A stretch of DNA of 64,000 bases from Loripinus fragilis (GCA_964019695.1 OZ026526.1:9567254-9631253), one strand, 5' to 3'. Counted from the first letter of the stretch, positions 23,571 through 33,590 are shown. The notes: generated by a model not told the origin, from the letters alone. A program made the numbers and translations.

Positions 23571-25590
23571 ACATACTCTTAAGCGTGAGCTTGTTGACAC
23601 TAATGCCTATAAACTGCAGCCTTCTTTAAGTGAAAGGGTGATTGTTGATGGGCATGGTTGTCATACAGCCCTACATTTTGGTGTCAAAGCTAAAGAAAAT
23701 CAAGACAAAGTTCCTACGTTGTACTGGTTACCTAAACTCCATAAAAACCCTATAAAGCAAGATTTATTGCAAATTCTAGTTCTTGTACGACAACAGAACT
23801 TTCTAAATTGTTAATCTCGTGTCTTACAGCTGTTAAAAACATGTTATCAAATATTGTGAAAAGGTATATGAGAGATCCGGTAAAAACCTATTTTGGTCGA
23901 TTAAAAATTCAGGTGAAATTTTAGATAAACTTAAAGCTAGAGATTTCAATGCGACCAGTTTGTCTACTTATGATTTTTCTACTCTTTACACTACTTTACC
24001 TCATAATTTAATTAAATATAAACTTATTGATCTTATTGAAAGAACCTTCCAGGGAGAAGGCTCTCCTTACCTTGCATGTAGTGACGGAAATGCATTTTTT
24101 ACTTCAGAAAAACTTAAAAAAAATATCATGCATGGTCGTGTCAAAATGTATGTGATGCGCTGACCTTTTTGTTGGACAACATTTTTATTCGATTTGGCAC
24201 CAAGCTCTATAGACAAGTAGTTGGGATTCCTATGGGCACTAATTGTGCTCCCCTGGTTGCAGATTTATTCCTGTTTTGTTATGAAAGGGACTTTATGATG
24301 TCTCTTTCTGATGATAAGCAGGCTGATGTTATTGATGCGTTTAACACTACTTCCAGATATTTGGATGATATTCTAAATATTAATAATGTTTATTTTGACA
24401 ATTTGGTTAGTCAAATATAACCTTCAGAGCTCCAACTTAATAAAGCCAATGCCTCTGATACCGAAGCCGCATTTTTAGACTTGCATTTGTCAATTTCTAA
24501 TGATATTGTTTCTACCAAAATTTATGATAAACGTGACGACTTTGATTTTGAAATTGTCAATTTCCCATTTTTAGATGGTGATGTTCCTCGTTCTACATCC
24601 TATGGAGTCTATATCTCTCAACTCATTCGTTTTGCTAGAGCATCTAGCTATGTTGCTGATTTCAACACTCGCAATAAATTGTTAACTCAGAAACTTCTTA
24701 AACAAGGCTATCGGTATCATAAACTTCGCAAAACATTTTCAAAATTTTATAGACGATACTATGATTTGATTTCTAAATTCCAAGTTGGACTTAAATCTCT
24801 CTTGCGCCAAGGACTTTCGGAACCTGATTTCTATGGTGACTTGGTGTATAAGTTGAAGAAGATTGTTGGCTCTAATAATTTTTCAGCGCAGTTCATTAAA
24901 ATAATTTCCCATTATAAAAAGATTGGCTATAACATTAATGTATTGCAACAGACTGCATGCTTGGTAGTCAACCCAATCACGGTTGACAACTTTGCTTTCC
25001 TCTTTAATTGCACGCCGGTGGGTCGGACTTCAGACTCTATGATGGTTCCGACTCAAAGACTTATCTATTGATGAGATGGTAGGGGCCTGATGCTTTGTCT
25101 GTTTGTCGGACCCACCGGGGTTTACCTGTTGGATTTCTTTTGCTCCGGTATTCAGTTTAATTTACTGTTGAGTCCTTATCCTTGCTTTATCTCCTTGTTA
25201 TATCTTGATTTATATGTTTTAGGAGATGCTGCATTGATAAGTTAGGGGTCTTTCATGCAAACCAAATATCTATGTGTCTTGATCCACATCTGAATTAAGG
25301 GTGAGGCTGGCGCCGTTAAACCGGTTTAAGCCCTCCAGTAAAATATTTTACTGACCGTTCCAAGGCGGTACTTCTTTTGTGGATCTTTTATGTTCTTGTT
25401 CTGTCTTGTGTTTGCTATGTTTTGTGCGCGTTTGTTTATATGTGCTTTGTGGTCACCTGCTGGGAAAGGGCTGACCTCTTGACTCTCGTTTGTGGTGTCT
25501 ACTGTGAGTTTGTCACTTTCCCATTGGTATCCTGGGTAAGGTGTGGTACTTGATTGTATCGATTCCTGATCTTTGCACCCTTACTTACTT
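23571..25590 (+). mobile_element. Penelope-like retroelement, 5'-truncated and decayed
   Basis: It contains the recognisable remains of a reverse transcriptase (23,587-25,071) followed by a ~520-bp 3' region ending in TTACTTACTT. The 3' region recurs, inverted, at 18,184-18,313 and 26,611-26,815, which defines the 3' terminus of the family. The element sits inside a split hairpin repeat. No GIY-YIG endonuclease domain is visible after the RT, so it would be an endonuclease-lacking or C-terminally short member. Penelope membership is inferred from motif wording and should be confirmed by profile search. Confidence 0.75.
23587..25071 (+). pseudogene. Reverse transcriptase pseudogene (Penelope-like)
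   Basis: The protein would copy the element's RNA into the genome. Visible in order: a thumb/finger lead-in with WLPKLHKNP near 23,730; motif A as DFSTLYTTLPH near 23,970; motif B wording GIPMGTNCAP near 24,220; and the catalytic YLDD box at 24,358-24,369, with a long basic C-terminal part (RYHKLRKTFSKFYRRY) after it. The frame is broken at least three times: near 23,755, before 23,960 and near 24,150. There is also an in-frame TAA at 24,418-24,420 that splits the block 24,169-25,071. No intact start exists because the 5' end is lost. The catalytic aspartates are kept, so decay looks recent, but this copy cannot make an enzyme. The longest clean piece is 24,481-25,071 (196 codons). Confidence 0.85.
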
Positions 25591-25625
25591 TGCTGGTCGC
25601 ACATACCACATTGTTGGAAATCTCA
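25588..25625 (+). repeat. Hairpin-core repeat, 3' part, after the Penelope-like insertion
   Basis: TTTGCTGGTCGCACATACC and CACATTGTTGGAAA match 3,940-3,977 of the intact copy, completing the element split at 23,570. The following 25,640-26,230 holds only weak palindromic pieces (TACACGGAT/ATCCGTGT) and a CCAGATGAGAT word seen twice. Confidence 0.7.
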
Positions 25626-26234
25626 TGCACTGGCTCAAATGGTTTTATGGATATCCTAAAATCCATTTCTGGATGTCATAGTCCAAACTAGATTATATGG
25701 GTATCCAAGACTAGAGTTTAGAATATCATAAAATGATTTTTGGATGTTAATAGAGAATAAATAGTAAAACGGCACCCTCATACACGGATCTAAAATACAT
25801 CCGTGTTTCAGCCATTGGTTGCATAATTCTGCTTAGCGTCCTATAGTAAACGATGCATGCATAACCAGATGAGATGGTGCTCCCAGTAAAATATCCTGAC
25901 ATTATTTTACCAATTTTGACTGTTGCCTAAAGCACCAACTAACCAGATGAGATACCATAGAAAAAGGCAGTTATATTCGGTTTCGTACAGCAACCATATG
26001 ATTTAGAAATTGCTGCCCCTTAGTTAAAACAAAATATTTCAAGCTCAACTCAGCTGAGTAAGAAATGTATCATGCTCATACATGTTAAAATGCCAACATA
26101 TGTGTCTCCTCATAATTGATCACTTCAACGCGAAAGAAAGATTAAGAATAAAAGGATCTATATTCAGTATTATTTAATGGATAGTGTAATACGCAGATTA
26201 TGGCATGTATGTTCTAGAACAATCAAAAGAGCTA

Positions 26235-26986
26235 CGTGTATTAAGGGGCTATTTTGCCCCCCATGAGGCCAAAAAAAATATTAAAAAAAATCCTTTTCAC
26301 CAAAATCTTCTTATAAGTATAATAGAACAATAGTCAAAGTGTAAGCTGCTATGGTAATAAAAATGGCCGTCAAAATAAGCGAAAATAGGAATGTGACCAT
26401 TTTGGAACAAATCTGAGACATTTCACAAATAATTTACTATAGAACACAAGCAAATACCAAACAAATAATTCAACAGATGATAAGATTTAGCACGGCACAT
26501 AATATATAAAAAAATTATGGTTAAGCTATGCTTATATCTATTTGTTTTTCATATAAAAAGATCTGCAAAAGGCTTAATTGTTGTCCAAAATGGAAACGTC
26601 TCTATTCTGCAAGTAAGTAAGAGTGCAAAGATCAGGAATCGATAGAATTAAGTACTACATATGACCCATGATACCAATTGGAAAGTGACAAACTTACAAT
26701 GACACACCACAAACTAGAGCCAAGAGGCCAGTCCTTTCCTAGTAGGTGACCACAATGTACAAATAAACAGACGTGCACAAAGGCATAACAAACACATGAC
26801 ATTAAAAACAGAAAAAGGCCTATTTCGGTGGCCATTTGTGTTACTACGGCAAAAGTAAAAGTTGAAATGGTGCCACACTTTTATATTTCTGTTTTTCTTC
26901 TAATAAACCAGTCAGAAGAGATTGGTGAATAGAGCAACATTCAGCTGTTGGCTCCAGAAGGGGCCAAATAAGCCCCTTAATGTACG
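26235..26986. mobile_element. TA-flanked foldback MITE, copy 1 (with a nested Penelope fragment)
   Basis: The ends are CGTGTATTAAGGGGCTATTT and its inverse at 26,967-26,986, flanked by TA at 26,233-26,234 and 26,987-26,988. Internal sequence is itself mirrored. A Penelope 3' fragment at 26,611-26,815 has been inserted near the centre, so this copy is longer than the 548-bp uninterrupted copy at 49,610-50,157. The TA duplication is typical of Tc1/mariner-type mobilisation. Confidence 0.75.
26611..26815 (-). mobile_element. Penelope-like element 3' end, second inverted fragment
   Basis: AAGTAAGTAAG at its low end is the inverse of the TTACTTACTT terminus. Homology to the inverse of 25,395-25,587 continues through the CCAAGAGG block and a GTGACCACAATGTAC block. 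It is longer than the 18-kb fragment. Confidence 0.75.
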
Positions 26987-27049
26987 TAGCATTTTAGATT
27001 CGAACTTTTTTTTTATCGGAACACAGTCCGCACAGGTCTTAGTCAAAGC

Positions 27050-27185
27050 CTCGAGGTTATAAAACTTGAGTACAGTCTTTAAATAAAGCACAATGATTGG
27101 TTGTTTGCGGACACGTGTCCGCAAGCAACCAATCATTGCACTTTATTCTGAGTTTGATAATGAACTCAAGTTTATAACCTCGAGA
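27050..27185. repeat. 135-bp palindrome 3' of the secreted peptide gene
   Basis: The arms meet at CGGACACGTGTCCG (27,108-27,121) and include CCAATCATTG and CTCGAGGTTATAAA-type blocks. Each arm contains an AATAAA-type hexamer, so the repeat can offer a polyadenylation signal on both strands. On the minus strand AATAAA is at 27,142-27,147, 110 bp past the stop of the upstream coding region. Confidence 0.75.
27142..27147 (-). terminator. Candidate polyadenylation signal for the secreted peptide gene
   Basis: TTTATT on the plus strand gives AATAAA on the minus strand, 110 nt downstream of the TAA at 27,257. It lies in the palindromic repeat, so the signal would be transposon-donated. Position fits; use is not shown. 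Confidence 0.35.
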
Positions 27186-27256
27186 CAAAGTCTAGATCAT
27201 TTATATGGCGTTTCGCTGGTGGACCGCCGGTAGCCCGAGACTGTGTATTGGCTGGG

Positions 27257-27514
27257 TTAGTCAATGTCTAGATCATCACCACGGTCGCATCTGCATCCAT
27301 ACTTTTCCTCTATGTCTGGGACACACTTAACACCAGGTATATACGCCTTCACTGGACATCCACTTTTCCTGCAGCATTTCACGAATCTTTCTATTTCAGC
27401 TTTTCTCACGAGTTGAAAGAAACATTTGACACAGGCGGCGTCAGCTCTCATATTGTCGTTGATCGTGAATAACAGACAGCATACTAAAATGCATAGAGCC
27501 ACCGTTGTCTTCAT
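27257..27514 (-). CDS. Small secreted cysteine-rich peptide (85 aa)
   Basis: The frame starts with MKTTVALCILVCCLLF, a classic signal peptide (about residues 1-26, cleavage probably after ADA). A mature part of about 59 residues follows with eight cysteines spaced C-x2-C-x15-C-C-x4-C-x10-C-x9-C-x-C and an acidic DRGDDLDID tail. Eight cysteines suggest four disulfides, as in secreted host-defence peptides, protease inhibitors or venom-like peptides. I do not recognise the exact spacing and assign no activity. The start is the only sensible ATG. Fourteen bases upstream on the minus strand lies a good splice acceptor (pyrimidine tract then CAG), so the ATG would sit early in a second exon with a non-coding first exon further right. 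No other gene is close. This is the best host-gene candidate in the window; it could still be a relic without expression. Confidence 0.65.
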   Translation of the reverse strand: MKTTVALCILVCCLLFTINDNMRADAACVKCFFQLVRKAEIERFVKCCRKSGCPVKAYIPGVKCVPDIEEKYGCRCDRGDDLDID

Positions 27515-27528
27515 GCCACAGTAGACAG

Positions 27529-27547
27529 CTGAAAAAGGAAAAGAATG
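27529..27547 (-). promoter_or_regulatory. Splice acceptor upstream of the secreted peptide start
   Basis: On the minus strand the sequence reads a pyrimidine run (TTCTTTTCCTTTTT) then CAG, directly before CTGTCTACTGTGGC and the ATG at 27,514. This pattern supports an intron in the 5' UTR. The matching donor and first exon could not be placed. Confidence 0.55.
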
Positions 27548-28298
27548 TATAACAAAATGTACCTATGCGCAAAGCTGTTAAATATAAACCATTCTCGCCA
27601 TTGTAGCAGACAGGAAGCACTCTAGCACGCACTAATCTGTCGCCTTTCGCTCCGTGCACACTTGCATTGAAACGCCATTTTTTTACAAAAATATTTTATG
27701 CGATCACTGCTTGCATGACTCGGGGCTTTACATCCAGAAAATATTGACTAATAGAGAAACGGTAAACTTTCAAAAAAATGAACTTTTTGCGATTTTTAAC
27801 AACAAATTCTATCACTATTGGAGCGCGAGAATTGAACGGGACTAGCGTGATATCGCTAGCTACCCATAATTCAAAGCGCGATATGCGAGGGATCTAGATG
27901 AGGTATCGTCAGGTCTTGCGCGAATGTCATTCTCGCACACCAGATATGGTTTCCACTATTTTTACTACAGATCTTACAGTTGTGTCTGGGCTGTATCCAT
28001 TTTAACACTCGCTCGCTCAGCTCGCTATTGGTCAGTGGGTACAACCATCGTGTTTGTCAACTGGAGAATCCGTCTCTTCACCTCCAATTTCTTTGAAGGT
28101 GTGATAATTATCTATCAAATCTAAATCAAACATTTGTCCAGTGTCTTGTATACCGTGTCAGATCATATTAATCACTCAATCCAGGAAATAAGGCGACATA
28201 TCTTCCATGCTCATTGCTAAAGACAAGCTTCAGATAGTTTATAAGGGTTATATATGTGTGGGCATATTCACTGAATTGGTTTACTTTATCAACATTAT

Positions 28299-28441
28299 AG
28301 GGATCAAAAATGTTTTTCTATATGCATTAACATTTGCTGGACCCCGAGGGTTGTGTTGAAATCCGAGCCTGAAAGGCGAGAGATTTAACGACCCCCGAGG
28401 GGTCTAGCAGATGTTAGTGTATCAGAAAACCATTTTTGATC
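28299..28441. repeat. Palindrome family TGCATTAACATTTGC, copy 1
   Basis: GGGATCAAAAATG and CATTTTTGATCG are the outer arms; the inner arms contain GGACCCCGAGGG and CCCCCGAGGGGTC. A second copy with the same layout is at 50,512-50,650. Downstream sequence up to about 28,790 (CAGCACGTGAATGGCCTGAT, TAACGTCACTAAAT) is also loosely shared with 50,760-50,980. Confidence 0.65.
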
Positions 28442-28799
28442 GTTATTATTGCATAAAGTCATTTTGTCACATGAAAACTTTGGAAAAAACGCTTCGAAAA
28501 GTTCATTTTCAATTTCATTATTATAATTGCTTGCAAAAGCATGAAGGATTCGTAGGTTTTGAAAAAGCCTGTTTCAGAGCAAAGACTTACGTCATCCTAA
28601 CGTCACTAAATTACGTTCATTTCTATGCACGTTACTGTCGATGACGTCATTTTTAGTGACGGCCTAGAATGTGCATATGTAAAGTACAAAAGTCATGCAT
28701 CAACAGCACGTGAATGGCCTGATTAATACAAGTTTTTTTGCCTGTTAAAATGTGGCTGTTAATAGCGTGCGATAAGTGTGTAAATGTGTATTTGTGTAT

Positions 28800-30353
28800 T
28801 TGTGATTTACGTCCCATCAACAGCTTAGCTCACATGGGGGCTGGGTCTCGGCTTGATAATCTCACCCGACAGACAGGAGACTTAGAAGATAAAACCTGCT
28901 GTGAACCCCCTGTTTACAAGGCAAGTGGTTAATCTGCTCTGCACCACAGTGACTCCTTACATTGAATTTGAGGCCAGGATATGCTAAATATTTATGATAG
29001 TTTAAATTTAGAGCCTGACTCTCAGGCAAATAGTCAAAATGTCACGGGCGTAGCTACCATATACGCACATAAAAAACATTTTCGTACATTTGTGAACCAA
29101 ACATATGGAATTATTCTATCTGAGGTTACATTTACTTGATGTTACGCATACAAATTGTGTGTGAAAAAGTGATTTTAATGTGTCTAGTTCCAGTTTTGAT
29201 AGGAGTGATATATGATTGCATTATCTGCTCCAACACCCCCTTAAAGGATTTAGCACCGATTGACGAAGTGAAAGAGGTCCTGATTCATATAAGATTTAAT
29301 ATTGTCCACCGTTACCAAGAATGTGCTGAACTGAACCTGATGAGAAGTCGCGCTATGCGGCGTCTCGTCTGGTTCTATGCTATTTGGAAATGCTCCCTTT
29401 TTTAATTTTTTGCGTAAAATTTAATGCATTAATCACTTCCCCACAATTGTGTACACTGAATTTTATGCAAGCTACGCCACCGAATGTGCTATCTACAATT
29501 GCCATAGTAAAGTGTCTTTTCAACAACAGCATGGTTCTGTATTAATTGACTTTTCGCTTACTGTAAAGGCGGCAACTTTAATATTCAAACCTGGGCGTGG
29601 TTCGGTTATTTCATCTGCAATGGTTTTCATCTTTGAAACTCACAGATTTAACTGAATGTTGAAACAGTAGTGTCGCACGCAGCTGATTTTTCGCAAGGTA
29701 GTTAGTTTTTAGTTTAATTTATGCACTATTTTTTAACCCTAGTAAATGTTTTATATATGTCATATGAAAAGTGAGTTATGGTCTGTTTGTTGGTTTCAAA
29801 AAGTTTTCTAAATAATGTTTATTGTGATAGCATTAAATTTATATGCAAAACCATCGAAAAACGTGAACAACACTGCTGACAACAGCTTGCAGACAGCATT
29901 TTAGTCATTAGCTCAATCTTGTACCAATATCCTTGTAGATAGTTGTGACTAACACTGTTTGAGGACGGTCTTGTACATGTATATAGTGAAAGGAAAGAAG
30001 TTCCGTTTTATTTCAAGAGTAATGCCATATTAAAATAAAAGAAGGATTTGAAGGTTGATCTCCTTACCTATTTATATTAAACTACAAATTTCGAGTATGT
30101 TTCCTGATACAAGTGCTATCCAATCTGGCGTATTGCACTTTACTTGCATACCGGATAATGATATCGGAGATTTTACCCTGGGATATAAATTTTTATCGTA
30201 CCCATGCTATCTTACCCAGGACGTCAAGTAACGTCATCATGTAAAATTGCATCTTAGCGTATTTAGGGACTTCTGGAAGCTTATTTTAAAATAAATAAAT
30301 AAATAAATGAATAAATAAAACCAGTGGTGAGCAAGAAAAAGAATCCATTATTC
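28800..30353. other. No gene seen
   Basis: An AT-rich stretch of unrelated short open frames without coding signals. It includes an AAATAAATAAAT simple repeat at about 30,288-30,319. Homology to 21,100-21,170 begins at about 30,000. Confidence 0.5.
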
Positions 30354-30470
30354 GTGTGAAGGTAGGATAGAAAAATCCGTCCCACGTGATCACCGTTTGT
30401 CATCACTCGGCAAGCCTCGTGATGCCAAACGGCGACCCTAGGGACGGATTTTTCTATCCTACGCTCACAC
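30354..30470. repeat. 117-bp palindrome (GGATAGAAAAATCCGTCCC)
   Basis: The arms GTGTGAAGGTAGGATAGAAA and the matching inverse ending in CTCACAC pair almost perfectly; the loop centres on the CTCGGCAAGCCTCG region. It is inserted within a longer interspersed repeat that is continuous at 21,100-21,420. Confidence 0.7.
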
Positions 30471-31492
30471 TCATGATATATTCTTATAGTATCTACGAGT
30501 AGCAGATGTATACATTAATGTAAGTCACCAACCCTATATGCAATCAATCACTGTCTAAGCAAATTGTCATGGTTAACAGATGGATTCTACACTAGAACAT
30601 GCGAGTTAACTACCTTAGGATCCTTTCTACATCAAGCAAATCGGAGATGTTTAACCAATTAATTATGCTTGTAAATGTACACATTAGATACCCATTTTAG
30701 GACACATTTACTCTAAATACTAAGAAATGACCCCAAACTAATGAAAGACTAGGATTACAAATGTCTGTGTTCCCAAGAAGTCACCAGACATCTGTTTTGG
30801 GGGAAATCTAATTTGGAATAAAACGTGCATTGGCATTTTACAGTTAAAAAGAATAACAACAATAAGCGCATACCAATTACCTCATAGCATTTGATCTCTA
30901 TCATCATTGCAAAAATAATAAGCAAAATATGTTTAATGATGATATTTAGAATTAAATTTATCGACACTGAAACAATTATAAAAAGTTGCGCTGTGAAAGA
31001 CATAGAGATATAGTTTATGGTATCTTAAAATTAGAGGATAGCTTTAATATAACATCTATACTGCTTCTTTATATGGATCAATACGTTTACACTAGCAGCC
31101 TGATTTCAAAAAAATGTTGCTTTTGAATCAACATCATTTCATTAATATGTACAAATGAAAGGCCCCCATCCCTATAATGGAGACCTGCTAAAGGGAAAGG
31201 TAGAATTTAGAATTATGTTTTATTCGCTCAAAATGTTGCACGTACCCAGGATATTGTAATTCACATAAAAATGCGTAATCATTGGTAATTAGCTTTGCAG
31301 TATAGTTGCCATATATATTGTTATAAAAACAAATATGGAAACATAAATACTATATAATAGTGAAATTTATTTTGATTAACCTAACTTTAAATGATAGCAA
31401 TACACCAGTATTAATTCTAATGCATTATTCGTTATCGTAATTTATCATATAACGTCGCGTCTGGGAGTGAAATAACGCCATGCAATATATAC

Positions 31493-31635
31493 AGGTTATT
31501 ATATGGCCGAGGTGTGCCTCTAGGTCATATTGGCACTGGGGTAGCTATATCGGCCCGAGGGCTTTAGCCCGAGGGCCTATATAGCTATCCAGTGCCAATA
31601 TGACATAGAGGCACACCTCGACCATATCATAACCT
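31493..31635. repeat. 143-bp near-perfect palindrome
   Basis: The arms run from AGGTTATTATATGG to CCATATCATAACCT and include GAGGTGTGCCTCTA and TCATATTGGCACTGG. The centre is GGGCTTTAGCCC (31,559-31,570). It lies 155 bp left of the Maverick-like element and has no counterpart on the right side, so it is a separate insertion. Confidence 0.8.
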
Positions 31636-31783
31636 TTTTATTACATCCGCCTACACTCTTTTGCCTTTTTAACAAGTAGCGCCGGTGAGTCCAGTAAACT
31701 GGCGAGATGAAAATTGCAGCAACATATAGCGTGACATAGAAAATGACGTCACCAGATAGCTTAACATTGTTTACATTGTCATT

Positions 31784-31789
31784 GACGAC
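31784..31789 (+). repeat. 6-bp target-site duplication, left (GACGAC)
   Basis: The exact hexamer precedes the first base of the left inverted repeat and is repeated at 37,950-37,955 after the last base of the right one. Six-base duplications are the known hallmark of Maverick/Polinton integration. Confidence 0.85.
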
Positions 31790-31798
31790 AGTAGTAAT

Positions 31799-31892
31799 GG
31801 TAGGCACTCTGGGTACGCCGAATTTTTAGCCTGAAAAGAACTTAGAATTTTTCAGGCTAAAAAAAAATTCGGCGTACCCATAGATGCCTACC
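31799..31892. repeat. Tip hairpin of the left inverted repeat (~94 nt)
   Basis: GGTAGGCA, GGGTACGCCGAATTTTTAGC and CTGAAAA pair with TTTTTCAGGC, AAAAATTCGGCGTACCC and TGCCTACC around a short AACTTAG loop. A small internal mismatch (CTCT against ATAG) interrupts the stem. The same hairpin sits at the other tip. Confidence 0.85.
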
Positions 31893-32919
31893 CTGGTAAG
31901 CTTGAGTGACTAGCTGTGAATAACTTAGTTTATTTTAGGGGTATTTTGGTTGGGCCTATGATTGTGATAGTTTCCTGGGCTATTGAGAATAACTTAGTTT
32001 ATTTTGCGCAAAAGCGCAGGCTGATCTGTGATTGTGATAGTTTACTGGGCTGTTGAAAATAACTTAGTTTATTTGCGTTGACAAATTCCTACCTGGTAGG
32101 CATATTGTGGTCATCTTTTTATAAATACTAACTTTACTTGCATCACAAACAACAGGGTTCCTAATTTGCATATCGTACATCTAGTACGTTGCAATAGCGA
32201 ATTATATTTTACGTAAGGAATTTTGGGTTCATGAAGTTCTGCGTATCTTATAGTCTCTTTAGAAAAATAACTTAGATATTCAAGGCTAATTTCTGTAGCT
32301 AAGAAATATTACATTTAGCACAACTTTTCGCTTTTCGCGACTTTCAATGATAAGTTACGTCATATAGATTATACATGACGTCATTGAAAAGCAAGTAGTA
32401 TCTTCTAAAAGCGACAACAAGTATAACTTTTCGAACCAATAGATAACTTGGTCATTTTAAGAGGAAAGGTATTCAGATATGATGGGCCTATTTATTATTA
32501 TTTTAGCTTTACATTTTGGTCAGACTCTTAGCTTGATTTTAACTTAGTACTTTTAATAGTTGATTAGGGTAATTATATCCTAAAAGTTAAGTTTTATAGA
32601 ATGTCGCTTGAGGTTGTATCTCAAGACCTCAACTCCTAGATGTAATATATTCTGTAGAATCAGTTAGGACTTTGAAAAGAACTCAGTCATTTTATCTAGA
32701 GTAGGTGTGTACTTAGCAATGATAAGTCTGCTTGAATGTTTCTAAGGATTATACTTTTTCAGGTTCTTGCATGGTGTCGTATTTGATAGCTAGTATCAAT
32801 CTTTTGATTAAGTTAGAGCTTCTGTTGATACGCTAGATAATCATCATTGGCATGTAATAGTATTGGGGTTTAATGATAAGATGTTGATGAAAGTGCCCAT
32901 GTCGCTTGAGATGTGGATG

Positions 32920-33190
32920 CAATGTGGATCCACCACATCTCCACATTTTGAAGGTGGATGTAATGTGGAGCAATGTGGATGTATTGTGGAGCAATGTGGA
33001 TTTCCACATTGCAAATGTGAATAAATGCAGATATATTGTGGGTCAGCATAATGGAGATTTACGTTAATTCTTGGATAAATTCGAAATTAATGTGGACCGC
33101 CACACTAAAAATGTGGATCCACCACATCTCCACATCTTGACAATGTGGATCCACCACATCTCCACATTTCCACAATGTGGAGTTTCCACC
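32920..33190. repeat. TGTGGA/TCCACA box cluster, left
   Basis: ATGTGGA or TCCACAT occurs more than twenty times in about 270 bp, often as the palindrome GTGGATCCACCACATCTCCA. Boxes alternate in orientation. The cluster is mirrored at 36,618-36,890. It has the appearance of a protein-binding array. Confidence 0.7.
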
Positions 33191-33590
33191 CCTACACATT
33201 CGACAATTAGACTTATACCCTCTCTCAATTTCAGGTAAACTTCAGCGCTGAGCTGAAATAACTATGATTGTGATAGTTTTCTGGTCGTATCCACTAGTTG
33301 GTCTATGATAGTTTCCTAGTCCTGCTGTGGTAATATATAAAATAACTTAGTCAAATTCAGCTTTGAAAATAACTTAGTCATTTTAGATGGGTATAGAGTG
33401 TCATATGTGTGTGTGTAATAGTCAAGGCTACTAAGTTCTATGCGTCTTAAGAGTCTCTTGCTCAATCAAGACCTCATCTCCTAGAGGCATCACTCTGTAG
33501 CATTAACTAGTGTATAGCTAGCCATCTCAAGCTTACTAATACTGATTTTTTAATGAAAGAACAACAAAGACTGGTGAACATTTCTATAAC

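Larger units (their letters stand above)
31790..33228 (+). repeat. Left terminal inverted repeat (~1,440 bp)
   Basis: By eye it is roughly 97% identical to the reverse complement of 36,579-37,949. The main difference is an extra ~65-bp unit at about 31,938-32,003. In order it contains the tip hairpin, two to three AATAACTTAGTTTATTTT units, a palindromic TACCTGGTAGG, a TGACGTCA-type site near 32,378, and the TGTGGA/TCCACA box cluster (32,920-33,190). Confidence 0.85.

Noticed and set aside
27257..27514. Assigning the cysteine-rich peptide to defensins, big defensins or a named toxin family
   Set aside because: The cysteine spacing does not match the patterns I know, so only a secreted cysteine-rich peptide is supported.
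31577..31807. 76-codon minus-strand frame near the virus-like element
   Set aside because: It spans the palindrome and crosses the element boundary, so it cannot be an element gene.
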